Source of the DNA: Caballeronia pedi
GTDB taxonomy: Bacteria; Pseudomonadota; Gammaproteobacteria; Burkholderiales; Burkholderiaceae
Assembly: GCF_001544915.2 (NCBI RefSeq)
Contig: NZ_FCOE02000039.1
Coordinates: 1-64,000, forward strand
Direction: 5' to 3'
Length of the DNA: 64,000 nt
The notes beneath the pieces are model-generated. The model was not told where the DNA came from and did no database searches. It worked only from the letters and a program-made list of their open reading frames with translations. Position 1 is the stretch's first letter. Each line of letters starts with the position of its first letter. Positions 52,477 through 61,922 of the stretch are shown here, one piece after another. The position numbers were made by a program, and so were the translations under genes.

Positions 52477-54069
52477 TCACGCGCCGACTTCGTGAAGAAT
52501 GTCGTCGCGGCTTTCGCGCTCGTCGAGGTACGTCGTGCGATAGCCCGTGTGCACGCCCCAGTAGTAGAAGATCAGCGCCAGCACGGCCACCGCGGCCATA
52601 TCCCAACCGTACGGCAGCAGTCCGCTGCCGCCGAAATCCTTGCTGCCGATCAGCGACATAACCGCCATCGACGGCAGATAGGTCACGAGCCACCACGCCG
52701 CCTTTAAATCGCGGCCCCAGCCCGCAAAGCCAGTCCTGCTCTGAAAATAGAAATAGACCGGCAGCGCGACGACCATCAGCAGAATGATCTCGCCGGTCAA
52801 CGGCCATTTCGCCCAGAACAGCACAAGCGACGCGCAAACGAACGCGAACGGCGCGATTACGCACATCAGCGGCAGCTTGAGCGGACGCTCGATATCCGTG
52901 GCCGAGCGGCGCAGCGACATCAGGCTGACGGGGCCAGTGAGATACGAGATGACGGTCGCGACCGAGATCACCGCCGCGAGCGAACTCCAGCCACGGAAGA
53001 AGAACAGAAAGACGAACGCGACGCACAGGTTGAACCACATCGCCGGACGCGGCACGCCGTAGAACGGATGCACGGCGCCGAAGATCTTCGGCATCGTATT
53101 GTTACGCTGCATCGCGTAGATCATGCGGGTGGTCGTCGCCATGTAGGTCGTGCCGGTGCCGCTCGGGCTGACGAATGCATCAACGTAAAGCATGATCGCG
53201 AGCCAGTTCAGATTCAGCGCGAGCGCGAGTTCCGCGAACGGCGACGCGAAGTTGAAATGCGACCAGCCCTTCATCACGTCGGCCGGATTCACCGCGCCGA
53301 TATACGCGACCTGCAGCAGCACGTAGATCACGAGCGCAAGCAGGATCGAGCCGATCACGGCGAACGGCACGCTGCGCGACGGGTTCCGCGCCTCGCCGGC
53401 GAGGTTGATCGGGCTCTGGAAGCCGTTGAAGCTGAATACGATGCCGCTCGTCGCCACCGCCGTCAGCACGGCCGGCCAGCCGTACGGCGCGAAATCGGAC
53501 GTGGTGCCGAAGTTCTCCGCATGAAAGCCGGTGAAGACAAGGCCCGCGATCGTCGCGCCGGGAATCAGAAACTTGAAGATCGTGATCGCGGAATTGGCGC
53601 GCGCGAACACTTTCACGCCCCAATAGTTCAGCATGAAGTAGACGATCACCAGCAACGCCGAGAGCGCGATGCCCATCGGCGTGAGCGACTCGTTGACGAA
53701 CAGCGCGTGCGCCCAGTCATACGGCCAGGTGCTCATGTATTGAATCGACGCTTCGGCTTCAATGGGAATCACCGAGACGATCGCGATCCAGTTGGCCCAC
53801 GCGCTGATGAAACCGACCAGCGCGCCGTGCGAGTAGCGCGCGTAGCGCACCATGCCGCCGGATTCAGGGAACATCGCGCCGAGCTCGGCGTAGGTCAGTG
53901 CGATCGCCAGAATGACGACCGCGCCGATCACCCACGCGACGATCGCAGCCGGCCCGGCGATCTTCGCGGCTTTCCACGCGCCGAACAGCCAGCCCGATCC
54001 GATGATGGACCCGAGGCCGGTCAGCAACAGGGCCATCGGCCCGATATTTCTTTGTATCGAACTCTTCAA
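52477..54069 (-). CDS. APC-family amino acid permease
   Basis: A 530-residue integral membrane transporter with about 12-14 helices. The N-terminal MALLLTGLGSIIGSGWLFGAWKAAKIAGPAAIVAWVIGA contains the unwound GSG substrate motif of the APC superfamily. SGIVFSFNGFQSPINLAGEARNPSRSVPFAV is another conserved block. A hydrophilic C-terminal tail ends DERESRDDILHEVGA. The substrate is not predictable; this group includes aspartate/glutamate-type and uncharacterised permeases. Confidence 0.87.
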   Translation of the reverse strand: MKSSIQRNIGPMALLLTGLGSIIGSGWLFGAWKAAKIAGPAAIVAWVIGAVVILAIALTYAELGAMFPESGGMVRYARYSHGALVGFISAWANWIAIVSVIPIEAEASIQYMSTWPYDWAHALFVNESLTPMGIALSALLVIVYFMLNYWGVKVFARANSAITIFKFLIPGATIAGLVFTGFHAENFGTTSDFAPYGWPAVLTAVATSGIVFSFNGFQSPINLAGEARNPSRSVPFAVIGSILLALVIYVLLQVAYIGAVNPADVMKGWSHFNFASPFAELALALNLNWLAIMLYVDAFVSPSGTGTTYMATTTRMIYAMQRNNTMPKIFGAVHPFYGVPRPAMWFNLCVAFVFLFFFRGWSSLAAVISVATVISYLTGPVSLMSLRRSATDIERPLKLPLMCVIAPFAFVCASLVLFWAKWPLTGEIILLMVVALPVYFYFQSRTGFAGWGRDLKAAWWLVTYLPSMAVMSLIGSKDFGGSGLLPYGWDMAAVAVLALIFYYWGVHTGYRTTYLDERESRDDILHEVGA

Positions 54070-54325
54070 ACTCTCTCTCCAGTGTCTCGCGCCACGCGCT
54101 TATCGACGGGAAATGCCGGTCATCTTTTCGACCGTCCGACGCCGCCGGTGCAACCGTTTAAGTCGGCGCGTAGTTTACCGGTTGCACCTTTCGATTGCAG
54201 TGCACGCTGAGAAAAAGTTCGCCCCAATTTGGTGTTTTTGTAGGCTGTTCGCGTCCGAAATTGCAAGTCTTGTAAATTTTGCTTACGTATCTCGAAAAAA
54301 TCCCTTCGGAGTTGTCGGATATTAA
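54070..54325. other. Intergenic region upstream of the permease and cspA
   Basis: About 250 bp, AT-rich compared with its surroundings, between divergent genes. I see no gene here. A 96-codon minus-strand frame lacks a ribosome site and runs through the cspA promoter. Confidence 0.4.
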
Positions 54326-54354
54326 TTGACCCAGAAATCGTTTCGCCGTATAAA
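54326..54354 (+). promoter_or_regulatory. Promoter of the cold-shock gene
   Basis: TTGACC (54326-54331) and TATAAA (54349-54354) are separated by 17 bp. Transcription would start near 54361, leaving a leader of about 138 nt before the ATG at 54499. This is typical of cold-shock mRNAs that refold with temperature. Confidence 0.7.
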
Positions 54355-54498
54355 GCTTCTTGCAGGATTTCAAGTGGCGAGTGAATTGGTCTTTTCGAGT
54401 TCGCCATCACGGTACTCCGGTTGGTCCCATTGCCCCTTCCTTGATTTTCCGCACCCTTGGGCTTCGGCCTTATTCATCAATTTTTTGGAATACGTAAC

Positions 54499-54702
54499 AT
54501 GGAAACCGGTACCGTCAAGTGGTTCAATGACGCAAAGGGCTTTGGCTTCATCACTCCGGATGGCGGCGGCGAAGATCTGTTCGCGCACTTCTCGGAAATC
54601 CGCATCGAAGGCTTCAAGACGCTTCAGGAAAACCAAAAGGTTTCCTACGAAGTGAAGACTGGCCCGAAGGGCAAGCAAGCAGCAAACATCAAGCCGGTCT
54701 AA
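54499..54702 (+). CDS. cspA: Cold-shock protein (CspA family)
   Basis: A 67-residue OB-fold protein that binds RNA and single-stranded DNA. Both RNP motifs are present: KGFGFITP and DLFAHFSEI. GTVKWFNDAKGFGFITPDGG and the QKVSYEVKTGPKGKQAANI end are typical. The start at 54499 is 14 codons inside a longer open frame and has GGAA upstream. A long leader precedes it and a terminator follows. Confidence 0.94.
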   Translation: METGTVKWFNDAKGFGFITPDGGGEDLFAHFSEIRIEGFKTLQENQKVSYEVKTGPKGKQAANIKPV

Positions 54703-54721
54703 GACCCGCTACGATTTGTGC

Positions 54722-54754
54722 AGAAAACCCCGCCTAGGCGGGGTTTTCTTTTTT
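54722..54754 (+). terminator. Terminator after cspA
   Basis: GAAAACCCCGCC / GGCGGGGTTTTC stem with a TTTTTTC tail. It may also serve the convergent Hsp70 gene. Confidence 0.88.
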
Positions 54755-54776
54755 CTTGCGCTGGATACGAGAGGCG

Positions 54777-56027
54777 TCACGCGAACACGCGTTGGGCGTA
54801 GATCCCGAGTCCCTTCGCCACGCTCGCGAGACGATCGCCGAACACCGGCTGCGCGGCGGGAAACGCCGCCGACAGCGCTTCCGACAGGAACCGCAGCCCC
54901 GTCGTCCCACCCGTGAAATAGATCGCGTCCACGCCTTCGGGCGCCACGCCCGCCCGTTTGAGCGTTTCCTGCGCCGCCTCGACGATCCGACGTGTCTCGT
55001 CCGCTCCGGCCGCGATCAGTTGCGCCTCGTCGAAAGCGACGCGCAGCGCTTCTTCCACCTCTTCCATATCGATTTCGGTCGTGCCGCCCGCCGCCACGTC
55101 GATCTTCGCTTCTTCCGCGTGCGCCGTCAGCGCGTGACCGAGCCGCCGATCCACGACACGCATCAGGCGGTCGTGATGGCGCGTGTCGGTGTAGAGATGG
55201 CGCATCAGTTGCAGTTCGCTCACGCGCTTCGGCGTGTAAACCGTGTTGATCAGATGCCAGGTCGCGAGATCGAAGTACACGGGGCTAGGCAGTTCGCGTC
55301 CTTTGGGATCGAGCGCCTGATAGCCGAGTTCGCGCAGCACGGTCACGAGTTCCACGCGGCGGTCGAAGTCCGTGCCGGCGACGTGTACGCCGTGATGCGC
55401 GAGCACGTCGTCCTTGCGCTCCAGACGATGCGCGCGCTCCGGGCCGACGCGCACGAGTGAAAAGTCCGACGTACCGCCGCCGATATCCGCGACCAGCACG
55501 AGCCCTTCTTTCGCGAGGCCCGCCTCGTAATCGAAGGCGGCGGCGATCGGTTCGTACTGGAAATGGATGTCGCGCAAGCCGACCGCGTGCGCGCACGCTT
55601 CGAGCTGCTTTTGCGCGAGATGGTCGGCGCGCGGATCGTCGTCGACGAAAAAGACGGGACGGCCGAGCACCGCGCGAGTGAGCGGCTCGGCGGCGAGCGC
55701 CTGCGCCTTCTGCTTCAGATGCTCCAGAAAGAGCGTGATGACGTCGGTGTATTTGATCGCCGAGCCATCGCCGAGGTCTGTGCTGTTGTCCGCGAGCGGC
55801 GAGCCCAGAATGCTCTTCATCGAACGCATCAGACGGCCGTCGAAGCCGTCGATGTACGCCTCCAGCGCCGCGCGGCCATATGACTGGTTGTTCTCGTCGG
55901 TGTTGAAGAAGACGGCGGTGGGCAGCGTGGTCGCCTCGCCTTCGACGGGCGCAAGCCGGATCGACAGGCCGTCAGGAAGAGCAACGGCGGAATTCGACGT
56001 GCCGAAGTCAATCGCGCAATAAGTCAT
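54777..56027 (-). CDS. YegD-like Hsp70-family chaperone ATPase
   Basis: A 416-residue protein with the Hsp70/actin ATPase fold. It has IDFGTSNSAVAL (phosphate 1), EPIAAAFDYE, VLVADIGGGTSDFSLVRVG (phosphate 2) and IYFTGGTTGLRFLSEAL (adenosine). It lacks the usual C-terminal substrate-binding domain, as in YegD. Clients are unknown. I chose the ATG at 56027; one at 56033 is equally possible. It stands alone. Confidence 0.87.
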   Translation of the reverse strand: MTYCAIDFGTSNSAVALPDGLSIRLAPVEGEATTLPTAVFFNTDENNQSYGRAALEAYIDGFDGRLMRSMKSILGSPLADNSTDLGDGSAIKYTDVITLFLEHLKQKAQALAAEPLTRAVLGRPVFFVDDDPRADHLAQKQLEACAHAVGLRDIHFQYEPIAAAFDYEAGLAKEGLVLVADIGGGTSDFSLVRVGPERAHRLERKDDVLAHHGVHVAGTDFDRRVELVTVLRELGYQALDPKGRELPSPVYFDLATWHLINTVYTPKRVSELQLMRHLYTDTRHHDRLMRVVDRRLGHALTAHAEEAKIDVAAGGTTEIDMEEVEEALRVAFDEAQLIAAGADETRRIVEAAQETLKRAGVAPEGVDAIYFTGGTTGLRFLSEALSAAFPAAQPVFGDRLASVAKGLGIYAQRVFA

Positions 56028-56229
56028 GGGCATCGGCGGCGTCGATCGAGGACGCCACAATCAAACATGGACGGCGTTTTTAACACGTTCCGGGACGTGC
56101 ATCAATCGCATTCAGGATATTTTTAAACCATTGAGTCGATTCGACAAAAGCGGAATGTAACTTGCTCGCCAAGCGGCAATTTATTCACTCGCTTGCGTGC
56201 GTGATCTCAGTAAAGCACGCTTCAGTCCC

Positions 56230-57723
56230 ATGAGCGAAAGCGAATTCGCCGTGCACGAGGAGAATCGTTTGAACGACAACGCCGGCGCGCGCCCCGCCAT
56301 CATCGAAACGGATTTGCCTGGACGCCTCGACCGACTGCCGTGGGGCCGTTTTCACACGCTGATCGTGCTCGCGCTCGGCATCACCTGGTTGCTCGACGGA
56401 CTCGAAGTGACGCTGGCCGGCGCGGTCGCGAGCGCGCTCAAAACGAGCCCGGCGCTGCAATTCTCCAATGCGGATGTCGGCATCGCGGGCAGCGCGTATA
56501 TCGCGGGCGCGGTGCTCGGCGCGCTCGGCTTCGGCTGGCTCACGGACCGGCTTGGTCGCCGCAAGCTGTTTTTCATCACGCTCTTTCTCTACGTGGCCGC
56601 CACCGCCGCGACCGCGTTCTCGTGGAACCTCGCGACCTTCGTGCTGTTTCGCTTTCTGACGGGCGCGGGCATCGGCGGCGAATACACGGCGATCAACTCG
56701 ACGATTCAGGAGTTCACTCCGGCCCGCCTGCGCGGCTGGACCGATCTCGCGATCAACGGCACCTTCTGGATCGGCGCAGGCATCGGCGCGGCGGGTTCGA
56801 TCGTGCTGCTCGATCCCGGCCTGCTGCCGCCCGACTGGGGCTGGCGCGCGTGCTTTCTGATCGGCGCGGCGCTCGGACTCGCGATTCTGCTCATGCGGAT
56901 GTGGGTGCCGGAAAGCCCGCGCTGGCTCATCACGCACAACCGCGCGGAAGAAGCGAAGCAGATCGTCGAGGATATCGAAGCGCAGTTCCGGCAACACGGC
57001 GTCGAGATTCCGGATACGCCGATCAAGCCGCTGCGCCTGCATGCGCGCGAGCACACGCGGCTAAGCGAAGTCGTGCACACGCTCTTCAAGGCGCATCGCA
57101 GCCGTTCGCTCGTCGGACTCACGCTCATGACGGCGCAGGCCTTCTTCTACAACGCGATCTTTTTCACGTATGCCCTCGTGCTGACCGACTTCTATCACGT
57201 GCCAGGCGATCACATCGGCTGGTACGTGCTGCCGTTCGCGGCGGGAAATTTTCTCGGCCCGGTGCTGCTCGGCAAGCTGTTCGACGTGCTCGGCCGGCGC
57301 AGGATGATCGCGTTCACGTATGCGATTTCCGGCGTGCTGCTCACCGTGAGCGGCTGGATGTTCATGCAGGGCATGCTCACCGTGACGGCGCAGACCATCG
57401 CATGGATGGTGATTTTCTTCTTCGCGTCGGCGGCGGCGAGTTCGGCTTATCTGACGGTGAGCGAAACCTTTCCGCTGGAGATTCGCGCGCTCGCCATCGC
57501 GGTTTTCTACGCGTTCGGCACGGCGCTCGGCGGCATCATCGGGCCGACGCTGTTCGGGCAACTGATCGATACCCATCAGCGCGGCGCCGTGTTCGTGGGC
57601 TATCTGATCGGCTCGCTGCTCATGATCGCGGCGGCGGTCGTCGCCGGTATCTGGGGCGTCGCGGCCGAGCGCAAGTCGCTTGAAGATGTCGCTCGCCCGC
57701 TCTCGGCCGCGGACGAGCATTGA
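56230..57723 (+). CDS. MFS transporter, sugar/metabolite porter type
   Basis: A 497-residue major facilitator protein with twelve membrane helices and a basic central loop (about 230-270). The A-motif GFGWLTDRLGRRKLFF and the family-like RFLTGAGIGGEYTAINSTIQEF and WVPESPRWLITHNRAEEA are present, as in sugar porter or AAHS carriers. The substrate cannot be read. The start at 56230 follows an open frame from a GTG at 56197. Confidence 0.85.
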   Translation: MSESEFAVHEENRLNDNAGARPAIIETDLPGRLDRLPWGRFHTLIVLALGITWLLDGLEVTLAGAVASALKTSPALQFSNADVGIAGSAYIAGAVLGALGFGWLTDRLGRRKLFFITLFLYVAATAATAFSWNLATFVLFRFLTGAGIGGEYTAINSTIQEFTPARLRGWTDLAINGTFWIGAGIGAAGSIVLLDPGLLPPDWGWRACFLIGAALGLAILLMRMWVPESPRWLITHNRAEEAKQIVEDIEAQFRQHGVEIPDTPIKPLRLHAREHTRLSEVVHTLFKAHRSRSLVGLTLMTAQAFFYNAIFFTYALVLTDFYHVPGDHIGWYVLPFAAGNFLGPVLLGKLFDVLGRRRMIAFTYAISGVLLTVSGWMFMQGMLTVTAQTIAWMVIFFFASAAASSAYLTVSETFPLEIRALAIAVFYAFGTALGGIIGPTLFGQLIDTHQRGAVFVGYLIGSLLMIAAAVVAGIWGVAAERKSLEDVARPLSAADEH

Positions 57724-57733
57724 GCGTTCCGTC

Positions 57734-58330
57734 TTATTCGAACGCCTTGTCCCAGCCGCCTTCGAACGCGGTCTCGCTCAGCGTCTTGCGCGCGCGCGGC
57801 GCCGCTTCGCGCTCGCGCAACGCTTCGTCGAGCTGATGGACGTCGCCGTGATGGCCGATCGCGATCATCGCGATGATCTCCACCTCCGACGGAATCGAAA
57901 ACGCCTGACGGAACGCGTCGCGATCGAAACCGCCCATCTGATGCGTCGCCAGCCCCAGCGCGTGCGCCTGAAGCACGAGCGCCATCGCGGCCGCACCGGT
58001 GTCGTAGGTCGCGGTGCGGTTCGTGTCGCCCTTCGGGGTGAGCGTCGACGCCGTCACGCAGACGAGCAACGGCACGCTGACATTCCACTTCTGGTTCGAC
58101 GGCGCGAGTGTGTCGAACGCGCGCTTGAACGCGGCTTCGTCGCGATGGCGGTCGAACGCGATGAAGCGCCACGGCTGCAGATTGTTCGACGACGGCGCCC
58201 AGCGCGCCGCTTCGAGCAGACGATGCAACTGCGCACGCTCGATCGGCGCATTGGAGAAGGCGCGCGGACTCCAGCGGCCGGCGATCAGTTCGTGGATGTC
58301 GACATCGGTTGGAGCGGGCTTCGTGGTCAT
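57734..58330 (-). CDS. Nitroreductase-family protein
   Basis: A 198-residue flavin oxidoreductase. It has AGRWSPRAFSNAPIERAQL, LEAARWAPSSNNLQPWRFIAFD (FMN phosphate site), and MALVLQAHALGLATHQMGGFDRDAFR. Such enzymes reduce nitro compounds or quinones with NAD(P)H. The ATG at 58330 has GAGGA upstream. It converges on the MFS gene at 56230-57723. Confidence 0.87.
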   Translation of the reverse strand: MTTKPAPTDVDIHELIAGRWSPRAFSNAPIERAQLHRLLEAARWAPSSNNLQPWRFIAFDRHRDEAAFKRAFDTLAPSNQKWNVSVPLLVCVTASTLTPKGDTNRTATYDTGAAAMALVLQAHALGLATHQMGGFDRDAFRQAFSIPSEVEIIAMIAIGHHGDVHQLDEALREREAAPRARKTLSETAFEGGWDKAFE

Positions 58331-58360
58331 GTTCGATCCTCGTTGGCGTGATGAAAGGCA

Positions 58361-58393
58361 AACGGCGCGCATCGGCCAACGATGCGCGCCGTT
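58361..58393 (-). terminator. Hairpin after the MFS gene at 58430
   Basis: A perfect 12-bp stem AACGGCGCGCAT / ATGCGCGCCGTT with a 9-nt loop. On the minus strand it is followed only by TTTGCC, so termination may be partial. Confidence 0.6.
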
Positions 58394-58429
58394 CCAGGCG
58401 ACAAGGATAACAAGCGCGCGTGCAGCGCC

Positions 58430-59713
58430 TCAGGTCGCGGCGACGCCTATCGACCGGTTCGCACGATTGATGCGCAACACCGTGACCGCCGCGACGAGGC
58501 ACAGGCCGCCCGAAATCATCGTCGCGATGGTGTAGCTGCCGAGACTCGAGCGCAACATGCCGCCGCCGAGCGCCGCGAACGCCGCGCCCAGTTGATGCCC
58601 CGCGACGATCCAGCCGAACACGATCGGCGCGGATTCCTTGCCGTAGACGTCGGTGGCGAGGCGCACCGTCGGCGGCACGGTGGCGATCCAGTCGAGACCG
58701 TAGAACACCGCGAACAGCGGCAGGCCGAAGAAATCGATGCCGAACGCGTACGGCAGATAGATCAGCGACAGCCCGCGCAGCCCGTAGTACCAGAACAGCA
58801 GCACGCGCGCGTTGAAGCGGTCCGAGAGCCAGCCGGAGAGCGTCGTGCCGAAGAGATCGAAGATGCCCATCGCGGCGAGCAGCGTAGCGCCTTGCACCTG
58901 CGTCATGCCGTAATCCGAGCACATCGCGATCAGGTGCGTGCCGACATAACCGTTGGTGCTCGCGCCGCAGACGAAAAAACTGAAGAACAGCAGCCAGAAA
59001 TCGCGCGTCTTGCTGGCCGATGCGAGCGTGGAGAACGCGACCTTGATCGGATTCTTCGGCGGCGACACCGCGGCGGGAGGCAAATCTGCGTGTTCGCCGA
59101 TGGGGCGCAGCGAGAGATCGACGGGACGCTCGGGCAGCAGCCACGCGACGAGCGGCAGCACGACCGCCACCGCCGCCGCGACCACGAACACGACCGGACG
59201 CCAGCCGAAGCGCTCGGAAATCGACGCGAGAAGCGGCAGGAACACCAGTTGGCCGGTTGCGGAGCTGGCGGTGAGAATGCCCATCGCGAGTCCGCGATGG
59301 GTCGTGAACCAGCGGTTCACGATCGTCGCCGACAGGGTGAGCGCGGCGACGCCCGTCGCGCTGCCGACCATCACGCCCCAGACCAGCACCATTTGCCACG
59401 GCTCGGTCATCATCGACGAGAGGCCGACGCCCGCAGCAAGCGTCGCGATCGCGGCGAGCACGGTCGGGCGCACGCCGAAGCGCTGCATCGCCGCCGCCGC
59501 AAACGGACCGGCGAGACCGTAGAGCGCGAGGTTGATTGAAATCGCCAGCGAAATCGTGCCGCGCGACCAGCCGAACTGCTTTTCGAGCGGCAACATCATG
59601 ACGCTCGGCGTCGCGCGCGTGCCCGCCGCCGCCAGCAGCACGAAAAACACGACGCCCACCGCGACCCAGCCATAATGTATCCGGCCGTTCAGCCGTCTCG
59701 CTACCCAGTTCAT
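58430..59713 (-). CDS. MFS transporter, monocarboxylate/OFA-like
   Basis: A 427-residue twelve-helix MFS protein. It starts IHYGWVAVGVVFFVLLAAAGTRATPSVMMLPLEKQFGWSRGTISLAISIN. Similar starts mark oxalate:formate antiporter and monocarboxylate carriers. A hydrophilic loop lies at about 185-225. It is divergent from a TetR regulator, with a perfect palindromic operator between, so it is probably the regulator's target. The substrate is unknown. Confidence 0.85.
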   Translation of the reverse strand: MNWVARRLNGRIHYGWVAVGVVFFVLLAAAGTRATPSVMMLPLEKQFGWSRGTISLAISINLALYGLAGPFAAAAMQRFGVRPTVLAAIATLAAGVGLSSMMTEPWQMVLVWGVMVGSATGVAALTLSATIVNRWFTTHRGLAMGILTASSATGQLVFLPLLASISERFGWRPVVFVVAAAVAVVLPLVAWLLPERPVDLSLRPIGEHADLPPAAVSPPKNPIKVAFSTLASASKTRDFWLLFFSFFVCGASTNGYVGTHLIAMCSDYGMTQVQGATLLAAMGIFDLFGTTLSGWLSDRFNARVLLFWYYGLRGLSLIYLPYAFGIDFFGLPLFAVFYGLDWIATVPPTVRLATDVYGKESAPIVFGWIVAGHQLGAAFAALGGGMLRSSLGSYTIATMISGGLCLVAAVTVLRINRANRSIGVAAT

Positions 59714-59790
59714 CGCTGCTCCGTTTCGGTGATTTTTGCCTGTGGCGATATCTTTCGTTACCGCTCTGTCACATCAGAGTTGCGAGCTTA

Positions 59791-59806
59791 GTTACCGATC
59801 GGTAAC
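59791..59806. promoter_or_regulatory. Perfect 16-bp TetR-type operator
   Basis: GTTACCGATCGGTAAC is fully palindromic. It lies between the divergent MFS and TetR genes, 78 bp and 39 bp from their starts. Length and symmetry fit a TetR dimer. Confidence 0.75.
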
Positions 59807-59844
59807 ATGTCAAGCGTGCAGCAGAAATTTTCGAGGGAGCGACT

Positions 59845-60492
59845 TTGACACGATCACCTGCAGACGCGCCGAAAACCCACGCCCGCCGCAGCATCCGCAC
59901 CGACGCCGCCACGGCGCAAGAGCAGTTGCTCGATGCGGCGCAGGAACTGTTCTATCGCGACGGCATCCGCGCGATCGGCGTCGATGCCGTCGTGGAGCGC
60001 GCGGGCGTCAACAAGATGAGCCTGTACCGGCAGTTCGCGTCGAAGGACGAGCTGGTCGTGGCCTATCTGGAGCGCATGGACGAAGGATTTCGGCGGCGCT
60101 TCGAGGCGAGCGTCGCGAAACATCCGGGCGAGCCGGCCAGTCAGATGATTCAGGCGCTGGAGGACCTGGTGAAGCGGGCGTCGTCGCCGGACTATCGCGG
60201 CTGCCCTTTTTTGAACATCGCGTGCGAATTCGGCGATCCGGCGCATCCCGCGCGGCAATCGGTCGAGCGCAACAAAAGTTACCTGATGACACGCCTCGTC
60301 GAGATGTCGACGGCCGCCGGAGCGGATAATCCGGTTGAACTGGCGGAATCGCTCGCGTTGCTGGTCGACGGCATCTATGCGACGAGCCAGACCTACGGCC
60401 CCGGCTCGGGCCCGCTGCGCGCGGCGCCGCGCATCGCGCGCGTGTTGATCGCCGCGGCGTGTACCGCGCATCGCAAACAGGAAGGTTCATGA
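59845..60492 (+). CDS. TetR-family transcriptional regulator
   Basis: A 215-residue regulator. The N-terminal helix-turn-helix (QLLDAAQELFYRDGIRAIGVDAVVERAGVNKMSLYRQFASKDELVVAYLERM, about 28-80) is followed by a ligand domain with DYRGCPFLNIACEFGDP. It starts with TTG at 59845, supported by GAGGGA upstream. It probably represses itself and the MFS gene through the palindrome at 59791-59806. Its stop overlaps the next gene's start. Confidence 0.88.
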   Translation: MTRSPADAPKTHARRSIRTDAATAQEQLLDAAQELFYRDGIRAIGVDAVVERAGVNKMSLYRQFASKDELVVAYLERMDEGFRRRFEASVAKHPGEPASQMIQALEDLVKRASSPDYRGCPFLNIACEFGDPAHPARQSVERNKSYLMTRLVEMSTAAGADNPVELAESLALLVDGIYATSQTYGPGSGPLRAAPRIARVLIAAACTAHRKQEGS

Positions 60493-61046
60493 CTGACAGC
60501 AGCACCCGCGACGACGTGATCGCGGCGACTCGACACTGGCTCACCCGCGCGGTGATCGGCCTCAATCTGTGCCCGTTCGCGAAGAGCGTGCATGTCAAAA
60601 ACCAGATTCGCTATGTGGTGAGCGAGGCGCGCGGCGTGGACGATCTGGTCGTCGAACTGACCGACGAACTGCGTCTGCTGCGCGACACGGACCCCGACGC
60701 CATCGACACCACGCTTTTCATCACGCCGCACGCGTTCGCCGATTTCGCCGACTACAACGACGCCCTTTTCTTCGCCGAACGTCTGCTCGACCAGCTCGGG
60801 CTTGCGGGCGAATTGCAGATCGCGAGCTTTCATCCGCACTATCGGTTCGAAGGCGCCGCGCCCGACGATATCGACAACTACACGAATCGCGCGCCGTATC
60901 CGATCTTTCATCTGCTGCGCGAAGCGAGCATCGATCGCGCCGTCGACGCGTTTCCCGAGGCATCCGAAATTTACGAACGCAATATCGAAACGCTGCGCCG
61001 TCTCGGGCACGAAGGCCTCGACGCGTGGATGAAAGACAAATCCTGA
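60489..61046 (+). CDS. DUF1415 family protein
   Basis: A 185-residue soluble protein of the DUF1415 family. It shows VIAATRHWLTRAVIGLNLCPFAKSV, TTLFITPHAFADFADYNDALFFAERLL, and the conserved ELQIASFHPHYRFEGAAPDDIDNYTNRAPYPIFHLLREASI. Function is unknown. Its ATG overlaps the TetR stop by 4 bp, so the two are co-expressed. It converges on the methyltransferase. Confidence 0.87.
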   Translation: MTDSSTRDDVIAATRHWLTRAVIGLNLCPFAKSVHVKNQIRYVVSEARGVDDLVVELTDELRLLRDTDPDAIDTTLFITPHAFADFADYNDALFFAERLLDQLGLAGELQIASFHPHYRFEGAAPDDIDNYTNRAPYPIFHLLREASIDRAVDAFPEASEIYERNIETLRRLGHEGLDAWMKDKS

Positions 61047-61922
61047 TTAGTCCGCCGGCGTGAAGAAGCGCGCGCGCAGTTCGTCCAGCCCGAGCGTTTC
61101 GAGCACGTCCGAGAGCCTTTGCGCAGGCCGGCCGCGCGGCAAATCCTTGAATTGCGCGATGATGAGCTCGTTCTTCATCGAGTGCTCCCAGCCGACGAGT
61201 TCCGTCACGCTCACCTGATAGCCATGCGATTCGAGTTGCAGGCAGCGCAGCACGTTCGTGATCTGGCTCCCAAATTCCCGCGTGTGCAGCGGATGCCGCC
61301 ACATTTCCGTCAGTACGTTCTTCGAAAGCGAGTGGCCCTTGTTCTTGCGCAGCACCGAGGCCACTTCGGCCTGACAGCACGGCACCACGACGATGTACTT
61401 CGCTTTCTTCTGCAGAGCGAACTGGATCGCGTCGTCGGTGGCGGTATTGCACGCGTGCAGCGCCGTCACGACATCGATCGAATCGGGCAGACGATCCGAA
61501 TCGATTGATTCGGCCACCGACAGATTCAGGAATGACATCCCTGTAAACCCGAGGCGTTCCGCCAATTCTTCGGATTTTTTTACGAGCTCCTCGCGCGTCT
61601 CGATTCCAAAGATGTGTGACCGATCGCGCAGAGTCTTGAAGAAGAGATCGTAGAGAATGAACCCAAGATAGGACTTGCCTGCGCCATGGTCGACGAGTGA
61701 TACGGCCCCTTGATGCGCATGCACGTCGGCGAGAAGCGGTTCGATGAACTGATAGAGGTGATACACCTGCTTCAGTTTGCGACGGCTGTCCTGGTTCATC
61801 TTGCCGTCGCGCGTGAGGATATGGAGTTCCTTCAGCAGTTCGATCGACTGGCCTGGACGGATATCGTGTTTGGTGGAGGGGTCGGGCGTGCCCGGAGCCA
61901 ACGCGGGAGACTTCCTGGTCAT
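61047..61922 (-). CDS. Putative SAM-dependent methyltransferase
   Basis: A 291-residue protein. Motif I-like VSLVDHGAGKSYLGFILYDLFF is followed by IFGIETREELVKKSEELAERLG, IDVVTALHACNTATDDAIQFAL and VVVPCCQAEVA. This resembles a family of Rossmann methyltransferases with a PCC motif that includes RNA-modifying members. The start at 61922 is chosen by domain boundary; the frame is open 31 codons upstream. The substrate is unknown. Confidence 0.7.
   Translation of the reverse strand: MTRKSPALAPGTPDPSTKHDIRPGQSIELLKELHILTRDGKMNQDSRRKLKQVYHLYQFIEPLLADVHAHQGAVSLVDHGAGKSYLGFILYDLFFKTLRDRSHIFGIETREELVKKSEELAERLGFTGMSFLNLSVAESIDSDRLPDSIDVVTALHACNTATDDAIQFALQKKAKYIVVVPCCQAEVASVLRKNKGHSLSKNVLTEMWRHPLHTREFGSQITNVLRCLQLESHGYQVSVTELVGWEHSMKNELIIAQFKDLPRGRPAQRLSDVLETLGLDELRARFFTPAD

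Noticed and set aside
54120..54410. Minus-strand 96-codon frame upstream of cspA
   Set aside because: It covers the cspA promoter and leader and has no ribosome site or family signature.
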